Shown here: positions 7,952 through 16,152 of the stretch, one piece after another
How the letters are laid out: each line of letters starts with the position of its first letter
Numbering within the stretch: position 1 is the stretch's first letter
Assembly: GCA_900766775.1 (NCBI GenBank)
Contig: CAAFXN010000111.1
Span: forward strand, 1-31,705
Source: Bacteroidales bacterium
Lineage (GTDB): Bacteria; Bacteroidota; Bacteroidia; Bacteroidales; Paludibacteraceae
Reading direction: 5' to 3'
DNA: 31,705 nt
The notes under the pieces: model-generated
Seen by the model: only the letters and a program-made list of their open reading frames with translations
The model's database searches: none
What the model was told of the DNA's origin: nothing
Translations under genes and position numbers: made by a program

Positions 7952-8413
7952 TTAGTATTTTCGCCTGAGTTGCGATTGGATTTCGCGCTTGTCGTCCGCT
8001 TCTCGGAGGGCTTGTCGCTTGTCGTAGGTGTGCTTGCCTTGGCAGAGTGCGATTTCCATCTTCGCGAGTCCTCGTTCGTTGATGAAGAGGCGCAGGGGGA
8101 TGATGGTCTTGCCCGTGTCCTTGGCGAGTTTCGCCAGTTTGCGCAACTCCTTGCGTTGGAGCAGCAGTTTGCGGTCGCGCTTCGCCTCGTGGTTGGCATA
8201 ACTGCCGAAGCGGTACTCGGCGATGTGCATCTGCTTGACCCACAGTTCATTACCTTCGAACTGGCAGTAGGTGTCGGCGAGGCTCGCCTTGCTCTCGCGG
8301 ATGGACTTGATTTCCGTCCCGTAGAGCACGATGCCCGCGGTGTAGCGGTCGAGAATCAGGTAATCGAAACTCGCCCGTTTGTTCTTTATATTTACGTCGC
8401 TTTTGAGTCGCAT
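7952..8413 (-). CDS. smpB: SsrA-binding protein SmpB
   Basis: A 153-residue protein that binds tmRNA and delivers it to stalled ribosomes. Diagnostic segments are NIKNKRASFDYLI at the N-terminus, GIVLYGTEIKSIRESKASLADTY at about 27-49, the HIAEYRFGSYANHEAKRDRKLLL segment, and a basic C-terminal tail (KREIQSQLRRKY) that enters the decoding centre in the family. The length is normal. It lies downstream of the CNNM/CBS gene on the same strand, separated by 222 bp that carry repeats. I see no clean TAnnTTTG promoter directly upstream, so it may depend on the promoter at 9733-9764. A strong terminator follows. Confidence 0.96.
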   Translation of the reverse strand: MRLKSDVNIKNKRASFDYLILDRYTAGIVLYGTEIKSIRESKASLADTYCQFEGNELWVKQMHIAEYRFGSYANHEAKRDRKLLLQRKELRKLAKLAKDTGKTIIPLRLFINERGLAKMEIALCQGKHTYDKRQALREADDKREIQSQLRRKY

Positions 8414-8506
8414 AATGAGGATGAAGGACTATTTACATTTGTTTGTTTTTATGCGTGGTTTAAGTTTATTTATTCTTTTTGCGGCTTGATGCCGATTGTA
8501 CCTTCC

Positions 8507-8550
8507 CGCCCCCTTACCCCCTCCCCTCCTTTCAGGAGAGGCGGGGGAGT
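8507..8550. repeat. C-rich palindromic dispersed repeat
   Basis: A CCCCCTCCCCTCC stretch, the turn TTTCAGG, then AGAGGCGGGGGAG form an imperfect hairpin. The same type of sequence recurs at 21084-21118 (CTCCCTCCCTTGTAGGGAGG) and, in coding form, at 20986-21053 in the nitroreductase 3' end. This is a low-complexity dispersed element of unknown role. Confidence 0.6.
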
Positions 8551-8555
8551 TAAAG

Positions 8556-8640
8556 TAACCTTCGTCTGTGAGTTTTTAGAGCCAAGACTATTTAGTCTTT
8601 TGTCTTATGTCCTTCATCCTTAATCCAATAAACTATTAGT
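8556..8640 (-). repeat. Dispersed 85-bp repeat, copy 1
   Basis: Read on the minus strand, this segment begins AC-TAATAGTTTATTGGAT, continues through GAAGGATGAAGGACA-type units and ends CAGACGAAGGTTAC. It matches 25413-25498 on the plus strand over two blocks (about 33 and 25 bp) with a variable middle. Its 3' part on the plus strand runs into the stop codon of the CNNM/CBS gene. Confidence 0.75.
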
Positions 8641-9715
8641 CTTGGTTCTTGGCTCCTTGTTCTTGACTCTTTATTATCTTCATGTATTTCTTCTGGCGTT
8701 GTTGCCAGCGTTCGCGGGCGTACTGCTGCATATCCACGTACTCGTCGCTCTCGTCCACTATCTCGAGCCCGAAGATGGTCTCGATGATGTCCTCCAAGGT
8801 GAGGATACCCTGGAAACAGCCGTACTCGTCGATGATAAGCGCAATCTGCGACTTCTGCTTGAGCATGGCATCGAAGATGTCGCTCAGCGACATGTTCTCG
8901 TCGAACGAGGGCAGGGAGCGCTTGATGGAGCCGAGGGTTACTTGGAAATTGTCCTCCGCGAGGTCTTCGAGGGCGTCGTCGCGCAGGATGTAGCCCGTGA
9001 TGTACTCGGGCGCGTTCTCGTTATAGACGGGTATACGCGAGAAATGGTCGTACTCGTCGGAGTCGTAGTACTCCTTGATGGTCATCTGCTCGGGTGCGGT
9101 CTTGGCCACCACGCGGGGCGTCATCACGTCCGCCGCCTTGATGGAGTCGAGTCGCATCATGTTGGTAATCATCTTGTTCTCGTCCTTCTCTATCACGCCC
9201 TCTTCCTCGCCCACGTTGACCATGGCGAGCACCTCCTCGCGGCTGACCGTTGCCTCTTCGTCTTCGTGCTTGAAGAGGCGCGTAATCAACTGAATAAGAA
9301 GCACAAAGGGGTACATCACGAAGATGAGCACCCGTATGGTGTTCGCGGTGAAACCCATGAGCGACTTCCAGTAGGTGGTGCCGATGGTCTTCGGCACTAT
9401 CTCGGCGAAAACGAGGATGAGCAGGGTAACGATGATACTCACCAGCCCGAACCACTCAGAGCCAAACAAGATAGTAGCCTGCCGTCCTACGCCGGCAGAG
9501 CCTATGGTGTTCGCAATGGTGTTGAGGGAGAGTATGGCAGCGAGGGGTTTCTCGGTCTCGGTCTTGTATTTCTTCATCAGCGTGGCGGGTGCATACCCCT
9601 CATCTTCCCGCATCGTGATGTAACTCAGCGTGGTGGTCATCAGTACCGATTCCAGCGTCGAGCACAGGAAAGAGACCCCAATCGCCAACAATAAGAATAG
9701 TAAAAGTAAGCCCAT
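8636..9715 (-). CDS. CNNM/CorC-type membrane protein with CBS domains
   Basis: The start at 9715 is chosen because it begins the hydrophobic helix MGLLLLFLLLAIGVSF and lies just downstream of a promoter; a longer frame from 9829 would translate the promoter itself. The 359-residue protein has an N-terminal DUF21/CNNM membrane domain (about residues 1-145, three or four helices, including FAEIVPKTIG) and a paired CBS domain region with VMTPR near 208. The family acts in Mg2+/metal ion transport or efflux. No distinct C-terminal CorC_HlyC domain is evident; the protein ends soon after the CBS pair. The last 11 residues, KSQEQGAKNQD, come from a repeat also found in three other genes here. Substrate is unknown. 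Confidence 0.85.
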   Translation of the reverse strand: MGLLLLFLLLAIGVSFLCSTLESVLMTTTLSYITMREDEGYAPATLMKKYKTETEKPLAAILSLNTIANTIGSAGVGRQATILFGSEWFGLVSIIVTLLILVFAEIVPKTIGTTYWKSLMGFTANTIRVLIFVMYPFVLLIQLITRLFKHEDEEATVSREEVLAMVNVGEEEGVIEKDENKMITNMMRLDSIKAADVMTPRVVAKTAPEQMTIKEYYDSDEYDHFSRIPVYNENAPEYITGYILRDDALEDLAEDNFQVTLGSIKRSLPSFDENMSLSDIFDAMLKQKSQIALIIDEYGCFQGILTLEDIIETIFGLEIVDESDEYVDMQQYARERWQQRQKKYMKIIKSQEQGAKNQD

Positions 9716-9732
9716 AATATCGAAATATCGCG

Positions 9733-9764
9733 CAAAGGTACGACTATTTTTTGATATGTGCAAG
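9733..9764 (-). promoter_or_regulatory. Bacteroidetes promoter for the CNNM/CBS gene
   Basis: On the minus strand TTGC at 9760-9763 is spaced correctly from TACCTTTG at 9733-9740. The transcript would begin about a dozen bases before the ATG at 9715, which fixes that start. It is divergent from the ruvA promoter, leaving about 25 bp between the two upstream boxes. Confidence 0.85.
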
Positions 9765-9789
9765 AAAAAGCAGGTTTTTAGGTGAAAAA

Positions 9790-9821
9790 CTTGCATATAT
9801 CGCGAAAAAGCAGTAACTTTG
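9790..9821 (+). promoter_or_regulatory. Bacteroidetes promoter for ruvA
   Basis: CTTGC at 9790-9794 is followed by an A-rich spacer, then GCAG and TAACTTTG at 9814-9821. The expected start point is near 9828, leaving a leader of about 13 bases before the ruvA ATG. Confidence 0.88.
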
Positions 9822-9840
9822 CAGCCCAAAAAGGCAAACT

Positions 9841-10458
9841 ATGATAGACTATATCAAAGGCATACTTTCCGAACTGACGCCTACGCTCGCGGTCGTAGAA
9901 GCCGCGGGCGTGGGTTATGCAATCAACATCACCCTGCCAGCCTATTCGTTGCTGGTGGGAAAGGAGCAGCAGGAGTGCCGACTCTTCACCACCGAGATTA
10001 TCCGCGAGGACACCCATGACCTCTTCGGCTTCCCCTCCAAAGGCGAGCGGGCGCTCTTCGATATGCTGATGACGGTCAGCGGTATCGGTGCGAACACCGC
10101 CCGCATGATTCTCTCGGCGTTCTCTGCCTCCGAGGTGCGGCAAATCATCGCCACGGGCAATGCCAAAGCCCTCTCGCAGGTAAAGGGACTGGGTCCGAAG
10201 ACGGCGCAGCGCGTGATAGTGGACTTGAAAGACAAAGTGCTGAAAGTGGAGTTGGAGGACGGCGCGATGCCCGTTGCCGACATGGAACTGCCCGATATGT
10301 CCTCGCCCGCCATGGAGGTGAAGGAAGAGGCCGTCGGCGCACTCACCATGCTCGGATTCCAAGCCGCCGCCAGCGGAAAAGTGGTGGATAAAATCCTCCG
10401 CGAAGACCCCACGCTGCCCGTGGAGAAAGTAATCAAACTCGCCCTAAAAATGCTATGA
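9841..10458 (+). CDS. ruvA: Holliday junction branch-migration protein RuvA
   Basis: A 205-residue protein of normal length. It has an N-terminal OB domain (MIDYIKGIL...VGYAINI), helix-hairpin-helix motifs at VSGIGANTARMILSAF and VKGLGPKTAQRVIVDLKDK, and the C-terminal domain III (EEAVGALTMLGF...VEKVIKLALKML) that contacts RuvB. RuvA tetramers bind Holliday junctions and load the RuvB helicase. The gene has its own promoter 20 bp upstream and probably leads a transcript that includes the DUF1599, BT_3928-like and tpiA genes. ruvB and ruvC are not in the window. Confidence 0.97.
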   Translation: MIDYIKGILSELTPTLAVVEAAGVGYAINITLPAYSLLVGKEQQECRLFTTEIIREDTHDLFGFPSKGERALFDMLMTVSGIGANTARMILSAFSASEVRQIIATGNAKALSQVKGLGPKTAQRVIVDLKDKVLKVELEDGAMPVADMELPDMSSPAMEVKEEAVGALTMLGFQAAASGKVVDKILREDPTLPVEKVIKLALKML

Positions 10459-10545
10459 TTTTAATTAAGAATTATGAATTATGAATTATGAGCGCACATG
10501 CTCTATATTGCATAATTTATAATCCGCAACGCCCTTATAATTCAA

Positions 10546-11085
10546 ATGCGCACGATAGAAGAATACGATGCAGTTGTGGCGGAGTGCCGCCATATATACG
10601 AGTTGAAGATGAAGGACTATGGTCCGAGTTGGCGGATTATGCGTCCGCAGACGGTGAACGACCAACTCTTCATCAAAGCCAAGCGCGTCCGCGAGATAGA
10701 GCAGACGGGTGTGAACATGGTGGGCGAGAGCGTGGAAGGCGAGATGATGGCAATAGTCAACTACTCCGTCATCGGACTTATCCAACTCTTCGAGGGCTAT
10801 GCCGACTCCGTGGATATGACCCGCGAGCGGGCTATCTCGCTCTACGACAAGTATATCGGCGATGCCAAAGCCCTCATGATTCGCAAGAACCACGACTACG
10901 GCGAGGCGTGGCGCGACATGTTCCCCTCCAGCCTCACCGATATCATCCTCACCAAAATCAACCGCAACAAGCAGATTGCCGCCAACGACAACCAGACGCT
11001 CTGCTCCGAAGGCGCCGACGGCAACTATTTCGATATGATTAACTACGCTATCTTTTATCTGATTAAGCAACATGAGACAGAGTAA
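10546..11085 (+). CDS. DUF1599 protein (tandem nucleotide-modification-associated domains)
   Basis: This 179-residue soluble protein has two similar halves: an N-terminal one with KMKDYGPSWRIMRPQTVNDQLFIKAKRVREIE and a C-terminal one with RKNHDYGEAWRDMFPSSLTDIILTKINRNKQI. This is the duplicated DUF1599 (nucleotide modification associated domain 1) found widely in Bacteroidetes. The biochemical function is not established. The gene order DUF1599, BT_3928-like, tpiA is conserved in Bacteroides relatives. Its 3' end overlaps the next gene by 14 bp. The 87-bp gap after ruvA holds AATTATGAATTATGA repeats and no evident promoter. Confidence 0.88.
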   Translation: MRTIEEYDAVVAECRHIYELKMKDYGPSWRIMRPQTVNDQLFIKAKRVREIEQTGVNMVGESVEGEMMAIVNYSVIGLIQLFEGYADSVDMTRERAISLYDKYIGDAKALMIRKNHDYGEAWRDMFPSSLTDIILTKINRNKQIAANDNQTLCSEGADGNYFDMINYAIFYLIKQHETE

Positions 11086-12217
11086 ACCCCTCCATATCCT
11101 CGGCAGCATCTGCCGCACACTTCTCGGACTCACGTTTATCTTCTCGGGCTTCGTCAAGGCTATTGACCCGCTGGGGACGACCTATAAGATAGAGGACTAT
11201 CTGAAAGCCTTCGGCGGTGTGTTCATGGACATGATGCCCCTTGCCATGACGGCGGCTATCGTGATGATTACCTTTGAGTTCGCGCTGGGCGTTTGCCTGC
11301 TCTGCAACGTCCGCACGAACATCACCTCGTGGCTGGCGTTGCTGTTCATGCTGGTGATGACGCCGCTGACGCTCTATATCGCATTAGAGAACCCCGTAAC
11401 CGACTGCGGTTGCTTCGGCGACGCCATCAAACTGAGCAACTGGGCGACCTTCTGGAAGAACATCGTGCTCCTCGCGCTGGTGATAACGCTCTTGCTGACC
11501 AAACGTTATATCCACCGGACCTTCACGTGGTGGGCAGAACTGGCACTCTTCATTCTCGCCTTAGCCGCTATGGCGGGCGTGATGGGCTACTCGCTTACCC
11601 ACCTGCCTTTCATCGATTTCCGACCCTATAAGATAGGCAATAACCTCCCCGCGCTGATGGAGGTGCCCGACGATGCGCCCCACGACGAGTACGCCGTTAC
11701 GTTCATCTACGAGAAAGATGGCGTGCAGCAGGAGTTCACCCTCGACAACTACCCCAAAGGCGACTCCACATGGACCTTTGTCAACCAGAAATCCGTGTTG
11801 GTGCAGAAGGGCTTTGAGCCTGCCATCCACGACTTCGAGTTGCTCAACAGCGACTTCGAAGACCTCACCTTCGACATCTTGGAGAGCGAGGAGCCCGTTA
11901 CGCTGGTGGTGATGTACGACCTGAACAAGACCGACCGCGCCCAACTGCCCAAGGTGCAGGCGCTTTACGAGCAATGCCGCGCCAACGACCTGCCGTTCTA
12001 TATCCTCACGGGCTCCGATGAGCAGACTATCGAGGCATTCTTCGCCGATTCTTGGTGCGGCCTGGAGACCGCACCTCCCAACAGCGAAATATCGCCCGAG
12101 GATTGCATCCTCACCTGCGACGGCGTAACGCTCAAGACCATCGTCCGCGCCAACCCGGGCGTGGTAGTACTGCAAAACGGCACCGTTATTGATAAATATA
12201 ACCTAAGAAATAAGTAA
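11072..12217 (+). CDS. BT_3928-family DoxX-like membrane protein
   Basis: A 381-residue inner-membrane protein. The N-terminal half has a DoxX/MauE-like four-helix domain (LGLTFIFSGFVKAIDPLGTTYKIEDYL, then helices around residues 48-140 with a CGCFGDAI motif near 111-118, as in MauE-type proteins). A further helix follows at about 155-175. The C-terminal half is probably periplasmic and reminiscent of a thioredoxin-like domain (PVTLVVMYDLNKTDRAQLPKVQALYEQ), but lacks CxxC. The role is unknown; a redox or maturation function has been suggested for related domains. It overlaps the upstream DUF1599 gene by 14 bp and lies 23 bp before tpiA. Confidence 0.82.
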   Translation: MRQSKPLHILGSICRTLLGLTFIFSGFVKAIDPLGTTYKIEDYLKAFGGVFMDMMPLAMTAAIVMITFEFALGVCLLCNVRTNITSWLALLFMLVMTPLTLYIALENPVTDCGCFGDAIKLSNWATFWKNIVLLALVITLLLTKRYIHRTFTWWAELALFILALAAMAGVMGYSLTHLPFIDFRPYKIGNNLPALMEVPDDAPHDEYAVTFIYEKDGVQQEFTLDNYPKGDSTWTFVNQKSVLVQKGFEPAIHDFELLNSDFEDLTFDILESEEPVTLVVMYDLNKTDRAQLPKVQALYEQCRANDLPFYILTGSDEQTIEAFFADSWCGLETAPPNSEISPEDCILTCDGVTLKTIVRANPGVVVLQNGTVIDKYNLRNK

Positions 12218-12240
12218 TTTTCAAATAAAAAATAAGAATT

Positions 12241-12990
12241 ATGCGTACAAAAATGGTTGCAGGCAACTGGAAGATGAACAAGACCCTGCAAGAAGGTGTA
12301 GCGTTGGCTACCGAACTGAAAGAGCAAGTGAAGAACCCTGCATGTGCTGTTGTTATCGGCACTCCGTTTATCCACCTCGCTACCGTGGCTGAGTTGCTCA
12401 AAGACTCCCCCATCAAAGTGGCTGCGGAGAACTGCGCCGACAAGGAGAAAGGTGCCTACACGGGTGAGGTCAGCGCCGCTATGGTGAAGTCCACCGGTGC
12501 AGAATACTGCATTCTCGGGCACTCCGAGCGCCGTGCGTACTACCACGAGGACTATGCCATCCTCCGCGAGAAAGTGCAACTGGCGCTGGCAAACGGTTTG
12601 GAGGTTATCTTCTGTATCGGTGAGGTGAAAGAGGAGCGCGAGGCAGGCAAGCAGAACGAGGTAGTGAAAGCACAATTGGAAGGCTCTGTATTCAACCTCA
12701 CTGCTGAGGAATGGAGCCATATCACCCTTGCCTACGAACCCGTTTGGGCTATCGGCACCGGCTTGACCGCCACCCCCGCACAGGCACAGGAGATTCACGC
12801 CTATATCCGCTCGCTCGTGGCAGAGAAATACGGCGCACAGGTAGCAGACGACACCACCATCCTCTATGGCGGTTCCTGCAACGAGAAGAACGCGGCAGAA
12901 CTCTTTGCCAACCCCGACGTAGACGGCGGACTCATCGGCGGCGCTGCCCTCGTAGCAGAGAAGTTCCTCGCTATCATCAACGCAAGATAA
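12241..12990 (+). CDS. tpiA: Triosephosphate isomerase
   Basis: A 249-residue TIM barrel that interconverts dihydroxyacetone phosphate and glyceraldehyde 3-phosphate. The catalytic residues are present: Lys11 in GNWKMNK, His94 in ILGHSERR and Glu166 in AYEPVWAIGTG; the phosphate-binding GGSCNEKN and GGLIGGAAL segments follow. The length is standard. It is the last gene of the ruvA-led cluster. In related Bacteroides an SPOR-domain protein and folE often follow, but here a carbonic anhydrase gene follows after repeats. Confidence 0.98.
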   Translation: MRTKMVAGNWKMNKTLQEGVALATELKEQVKNPACAVVIGTPFIHLATVAELLKDSPIKVAAENCADKEKGAYTGEVSAAMVKSTGAEYCILGHSERRAYYHEDYAILREKVQLALANGLEVIFCIGEVKEEREAGKQNEVVKAQLEGSVFNLTAEEWSHITLAYEPVWAIGTGLTATPAQAQEIHAYIRSLVAEKYGAQVADDTTILYGGSCNEKNAAELFANPDVDGGLIGGAALVAEKFLAIINAR

Positions 12991-13021
12991 GAAACTACGT
13001 GTTTTTCATTTCATGTTGGTA

Positions 13022-13051
13022 AGTTCCTGTTAATCAGTTCCTGTTAATCAC
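13022..13051 (-). repeat. Inverted repeat flanking the carbonic anhydrase gene, copy 1
   Basis: The minus strand reads GTGATTAACAGGAACTGATT and continues into a second ACAGGAACT unit. It is nearly identical to 13802-13831 on the plus strand. Together they bracket the gene at 13111-13632 in opposite orientation. The rest of 12991-13110 carries ACCAACATGA/CAACATGAAATG-type duplications. Confidence 0.6.
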
Positions 13052-13110
13052 TTCGCGTTTAACATGCAATGACCAACATGAAATGAGAAACGTGAAACGA
13101 CCAACATGAC

Positions 13111-13632
13111 ATGATCAAGACTATCAACCGCAACGGAGAGGTGCTTACGCCCCGTATTGCTGACAGCGTTATTATGATGGAGAACGCCACCGTGGTGGGC
13201 GATGTCTCCATCGGCGAAGGCACCACCCTTTGGTTCAACGCCGTGCTCCGCGGGGATGTCAACACCATCACCATCGGCAACCACTGCAATATCCAAGACG
13301 GCTCGGTCCTCCACACGCTCTACCAAAAATCCACCATCGAGATAGGCGACTATGTCTCGGTGGGGCACAACGTAACCATCCACGGTGCCCATATCCGCGA
13401 CTACGCGCTCATCGGCATGGGTTCCACGCTGCTGGACGATGTGGAGGTAGGAGAAGGTGCCATCGTGGCGGCAGGCGCTCTGGTGCTCAAGGGCACGAAA
13501 ATCGGTCCCTACGAGGTGTGGGGCGGCGTGCCGGCGAAGTTCATCAAGAAAGCCGACCCTGAGCAGACCAACGAAATCAACCGCAAAATCGCCCACAACT
13601 ACGCCATGTATGCTTCGTGGTACCAAGAGTAG
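13111..13632 (+). CDS. Gamma-class carbonic anhydrase-like protein
   Basis: A 173-residue left-handed beta-helix protein built of hexapeptide repeats (for example VVGDVSIGEGTTLWFNAVLR). The metal-binding histidines of the gamma carbonic anhydrase family are in place: His68 (SVLHTL), His86 and His91 (SVGHNVTIHG), with the usual five-residue spacing of the last two. The C-terminus has the family helix and GGVPAKFIKKAD. Members are trimeric zinc or iron enzymes that hydrate CO2, but many (YrdA/PaaY-like) have uncertain activity. The start at 13111 is supported by the common MI-type N-terminus. Confidence 0.88.
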   Translation: MIKTINRNGEVLTPRIADSVIMMENATVVGDVSIGEGTTLWFNAVLRGDVNTITIGNHCNIQDGSVLHTLYQKSTIEIGDYVSVGHNVTIHGAHIRDYALIGMGSTLLDDVEVGEGAIVAAGALVLKGTKIGPYEVWGGVPAKFIKKADPEQTNEINRKIAHNYAMYASWYQE

Positions 13633-13735
13633 GAAAGGCGAGAACACCATTCAGATGTGCCGGCGTGTCAACGTCGGCACATCTGCGTATTTCATACTCA
13701 AAAACATGTTGTGCAACATAAAACACACTTTTTTC

Positions 13736-13766
13736 TTGCAGAAACGAAAAAAATATAGTATCTTTG
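13736..13766 (+). promoter_or_regulatory. Bacteroidetes promoter for the EF-G2 gene
   Basis: TTGC at 13736-13739 and TATCTTTG at 13759-13766 have the standard spacing. The leader to the ATG at 13866 is about 90 bases and contains the second copy of the 30-bp repeat (13802-13831). Confidence 0.82.
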
Positions 13767-13801
13767 CGGCTGTTTTTAACCGAAAAACTAACCTCCACAA
13801 C

Positions 13802-13831
13802 GTGATAAACAGGAACTGATTAACAGGGACT
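13802..13831 (+). repeat. Inverted repeat flanking the carbonic anhydrase gene, copy 2
   Basis: GTGATAAACAGGAACTGATT plus the following AACAGGGACT matches the minus strand of 13022-13051 at about 27 of 30 positions. It falls in the untranslated leader of the EF-G2 gene. Confidence 0.6.
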
Positions 13832-13865
13832 GACCAACACAACGTGATAAACACAATGTAAAACT

Positions 13866-16022
13866 ATGGCAAAAGTGTATCAAGCAAACGAGATCAAGAA
13901 TATCGCCATGTTGGGCGGTAGCGGATCCGGAAAGACGACTCTCATGGAGTCGATGTTATTTGAGTCGGGTGTGATTAAACGTCGCGGGTCGATAGAGACG
14001 CAATCGACGGTCTGCGACTATTTCCCCGTAGAAAAGGAGTACGGCTACTCGGTGTTCTCCACCGTCTGCAACGTGGAGTTCATGGGTAAGAAACTGAATA
14101 TCATCGATTGCGCAGGTAGTGATGACTTCTGCGGCGGTACCGTTGCCGCTTTGCAGATGGTGGGTTCCGCGCTGGTGGTGCTCTCCGCCAACGAGGGCGT
14201 TACCGTAGGTACGCAAAACAATTTCCGCCTTGTGGAGAATGCACACAAGCCCTTGGCATTCGTCGTAAACAAGTGCGACCATGAGTATGCAGATTTCGAG
14301 AAGGTGCTCCACGAGTTGCGCGAGACGTTCGGCAACCGCTGCACCGTGATGCAATATCCTGTGAATGCTGGCACGGGCTTTAATGCCGTTATCGACGTGC
14401 TGAAAGGCAAGATGCTCGTTTGGGGACCCGACGGCGGCGCACCCGAGGAGAAAGAGATTCCCGCAGGAGAGCAAGCCAAGGTAGAGGAGATGCGCCAAGC
14501 CCTCCAAGAGCAGGCGGCTGAGGCAGACGAGACCTTGCTGGATAAGTTCTTGGAAGAAGGGCTCAACGACGAGGAAATCATGCAGGGCTTGAAGTCAGTC
14601 TATGCACAAGGTTCGATGTACCCCGTCATCTGCTGCAGCGCAGCCAAAGACATGGGTATCCGCCGCTTGATGGACTTCCTCAACGTGATGGCACCCGCAC
14701 CTCGCCAGTTCGAGTACAAGACCGTGGACGGCAAGTCGGTGCGCCCCGTGGACGACGCGCCCACCAGTCTCTATGTCTTCAAGACCTCCGTGGAGCCGCA
14801 CGTGGGTGAGGTGAGTTACTTCCGCGTGATGCAAGGTGTGGTGCGCCCTGGCGACGACTTGCAAAACATGGAGCGCGGCAGCAAGGAGCGTATCTCCCAA
14901 CTCTTCATGGTGGACGGCAGCATGCGCACCCCCGTGGAGGAAGTGCACGCTGGAGATATCGCCGCTACCGTCAAACTGAAAGACACACGCACCGGTAATA
15001 CCCTCAACGCCAAAGACTGCGACTACCAATACGCACCTATCGTCTATCCCCAGCCGCGCTATCGTCGCGCTATCCGTCCTGCTAACGAGGCAGACAACGA
15101 GAAACTCGCTGCACTGCTCACACGCATGCACGAGGAAGACCCCACATGGATTGTAGAGCAGTCGAAAGAACTCCGCCAGACTATCGTCTGGGGACAAGGC
15201 GAGTTCCACCTCCGTACTCTCAAATGGCGTCTCGAGAACAACGATAAGATGTCTGTTGAGTTCGACGAGCCGAAGATTCCGTATCGCGAGACCATCACCA
15301 AAGCCGCTCGCGCCGACTATCGCCACAAGAAACAGTCCGGCGGTTCGGGTCAGTTCGGCGAGGTGCACCTCATTGTGGAGCCCTACGAGGAGGGCATGCC
15401 CGTGAAGGAGTCCTACAAGTTCGGCAACCAAGAGTACAAGGTTTCTGTCAAAGATACGCAGGAGATTTCGCTCGAATGGGGCGGTAAGTTGGTGCTCATC
15501 AACTCCATCGTGGGTGGTGCCATCGACGCACGCTTCATCCCCGCCATCCTGAAAGGTGTGATGGACCGCATGGAGCAAGGACCGCTCACGGGCTCCTACG
15601 CACGCGACGTCCGCGTCATCGTGTACGACGGCAAGATGCACCCCGTGGATTCCAACGAAATCTCCTTCCGTTTGGCAGGTCGCAATGCCTTTGCCGAGGC
15701 ATTCCGCAACGCTAACCCGAAGGTGCTGGAGCCTATCTACGATGTAGAGGTGCTCGTGCCCACGGAAATCATGGGCGATGTGATGAGCGACATCAACGGC
15801 CGCCGCGGTATGGTGCTCGGCATGGAGAGCGAGAAGCAGTTCACGCGCCTCAAAGCCCTCGTGCCGCTCAAAGAGTTGTCCAACTACTCCACCACGCTCT
15901 CTTCGCTCACCGGCGGACGCGCTACCTTCACCATGGCGTTCAAGTCCTACGAACTCGTACCCGCTGACGTGCAAGACCAACTCTTGAAGGCATACGCAGC
16001 AGCACACGCCGACGAAGACTAA
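13866..16022 (+). CDS. fusA2: Elongation factor G paralogue (EF-G2 type)
   Basis: A 718-residue five-domain translational GTPase. The P-loop is GGSGSGKT at 17-24, the G3 region is DCAGSDDF at 81-88, and the G4 motif is NKCD at 135-138. The domain IV segment SGGSGQFGEVHL and the domain V region follow. In canonical EF-G the G3 motif is DTPGHxDF, whose histidine activates water. Here Ser85 replaces that histidine, so GTP hydrolysis should be weak or absent. A Bacteroides EF-G paralogue of this kind has been reported to support translocation without GTPase activity and to matter during starvation or gut colonisation. Applying that to this gene is inference. It is monocistronic: own promoter, long leader and a strong terminator. 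No canonical fusA is in the window. Confidence 0.9.
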   Translation: MAKVYQANEIKNIAMLGGSGSGKTTLMESMLFESGVIKRRGSIETQSTVCDYFPVEKEYGYSVFSTVCNVEFMGKKLNIIDCAGSDDFCGGTVAALQMVGSALVVLSANEGVTVGTQNNFRLVENAHKPLAFVVNKCDHEYADFEKVLHELRETFGNRCTVMQYPVNAGTGFNAVIDVLKGKMLVWGPDGGAPEEKEIPAGEQAKVEEMRQALQEQAAEADETLLDKFLEEGLNDEEIMQGLKSVYAQGSMYPVICCSAAKDMGIRRLMDFLNVMAPAPRQFEYKTVDGKSVRPVDDAPTSLYVFKTSVEPHVGEVSYFRVMQGVVRPGDDLQNMERGSKERISQLFMVDGSMRTPVEEVHAGDIAATVKLKDTRTGNTLNAKDCDYQYAPIVYPQPRYRRAIRPANEADNEKLAALLTRMHEEDPTWIVEQSKELRQTIVWGQGEFHLRTLKWRLENNDKMSVEFDEPKIPYRETITKAARADYRHKKQSGGSGQFGEVHLIVEPYEEGMPVKESYKFGNQEYKVSVKDTQEISLEWGGKLVLINSIVGGAIDARFIPAILKGVMDRMEQGPLTGSYARDVRVIVYDGKMHPVDSNEISFRLAGRNAFAEAFRNANPKVLEPIYDVEVLVPTEIMGDVMSDINGRRGMVLGMESEKQFTRLKALVPLKELSNYSTTLSSLTGGRATFTMAFKSYELVPADVQDQLLKAYAAAHADED

Positions 16023-16069
16023 CGGGCAGACGGAAGGAAGTTTGCTGTATTTTGCAAACTTTATCTTAC

Positions 16070-16115
16070 AAAATGCAGAAAAATATGCTCAAAAACATAT
16101 TTTTCTGCATTTTTA
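16070..16115 (+). terminator. Intrinsic terminator of the EF-G2 gene
   Basis: A perfect 18-bp stem (16070-16087 with 16096-16113) with an 8-base loop ends in a T-run. A weaker hairpin, AAGTTTGC/GCAAACTT, lies just upstream at 16038-16061. The T-run abuts the upstream box of the next promoter. Confidence 0.92.
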
Positions 16116-16147
16116 TTTGGCAGTATCAAAAAAAAGCAGTACTTTTG
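16116..16147 (+). promoter_or_regulatory. Bacteroidetes promoter for a short RNA
   Basis: TTTGG at 16116-16120 is followed by an A-tract spacer, GCAG and TACTTTTG at 16140-16147. No gene starts nearby; a terminator hairpin follows about 40 bases after the expected start point. Confidence 0.8.
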
Positions 16148-16152
16148 CACCG

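Noticed and set aside
9716..9829. N-terminal extension of the CNNM/CBS gene
   Set aside because: It would translate across its own promoter and the divergent ruvA promoter; the hydrophobic start at 9715 fits the family.
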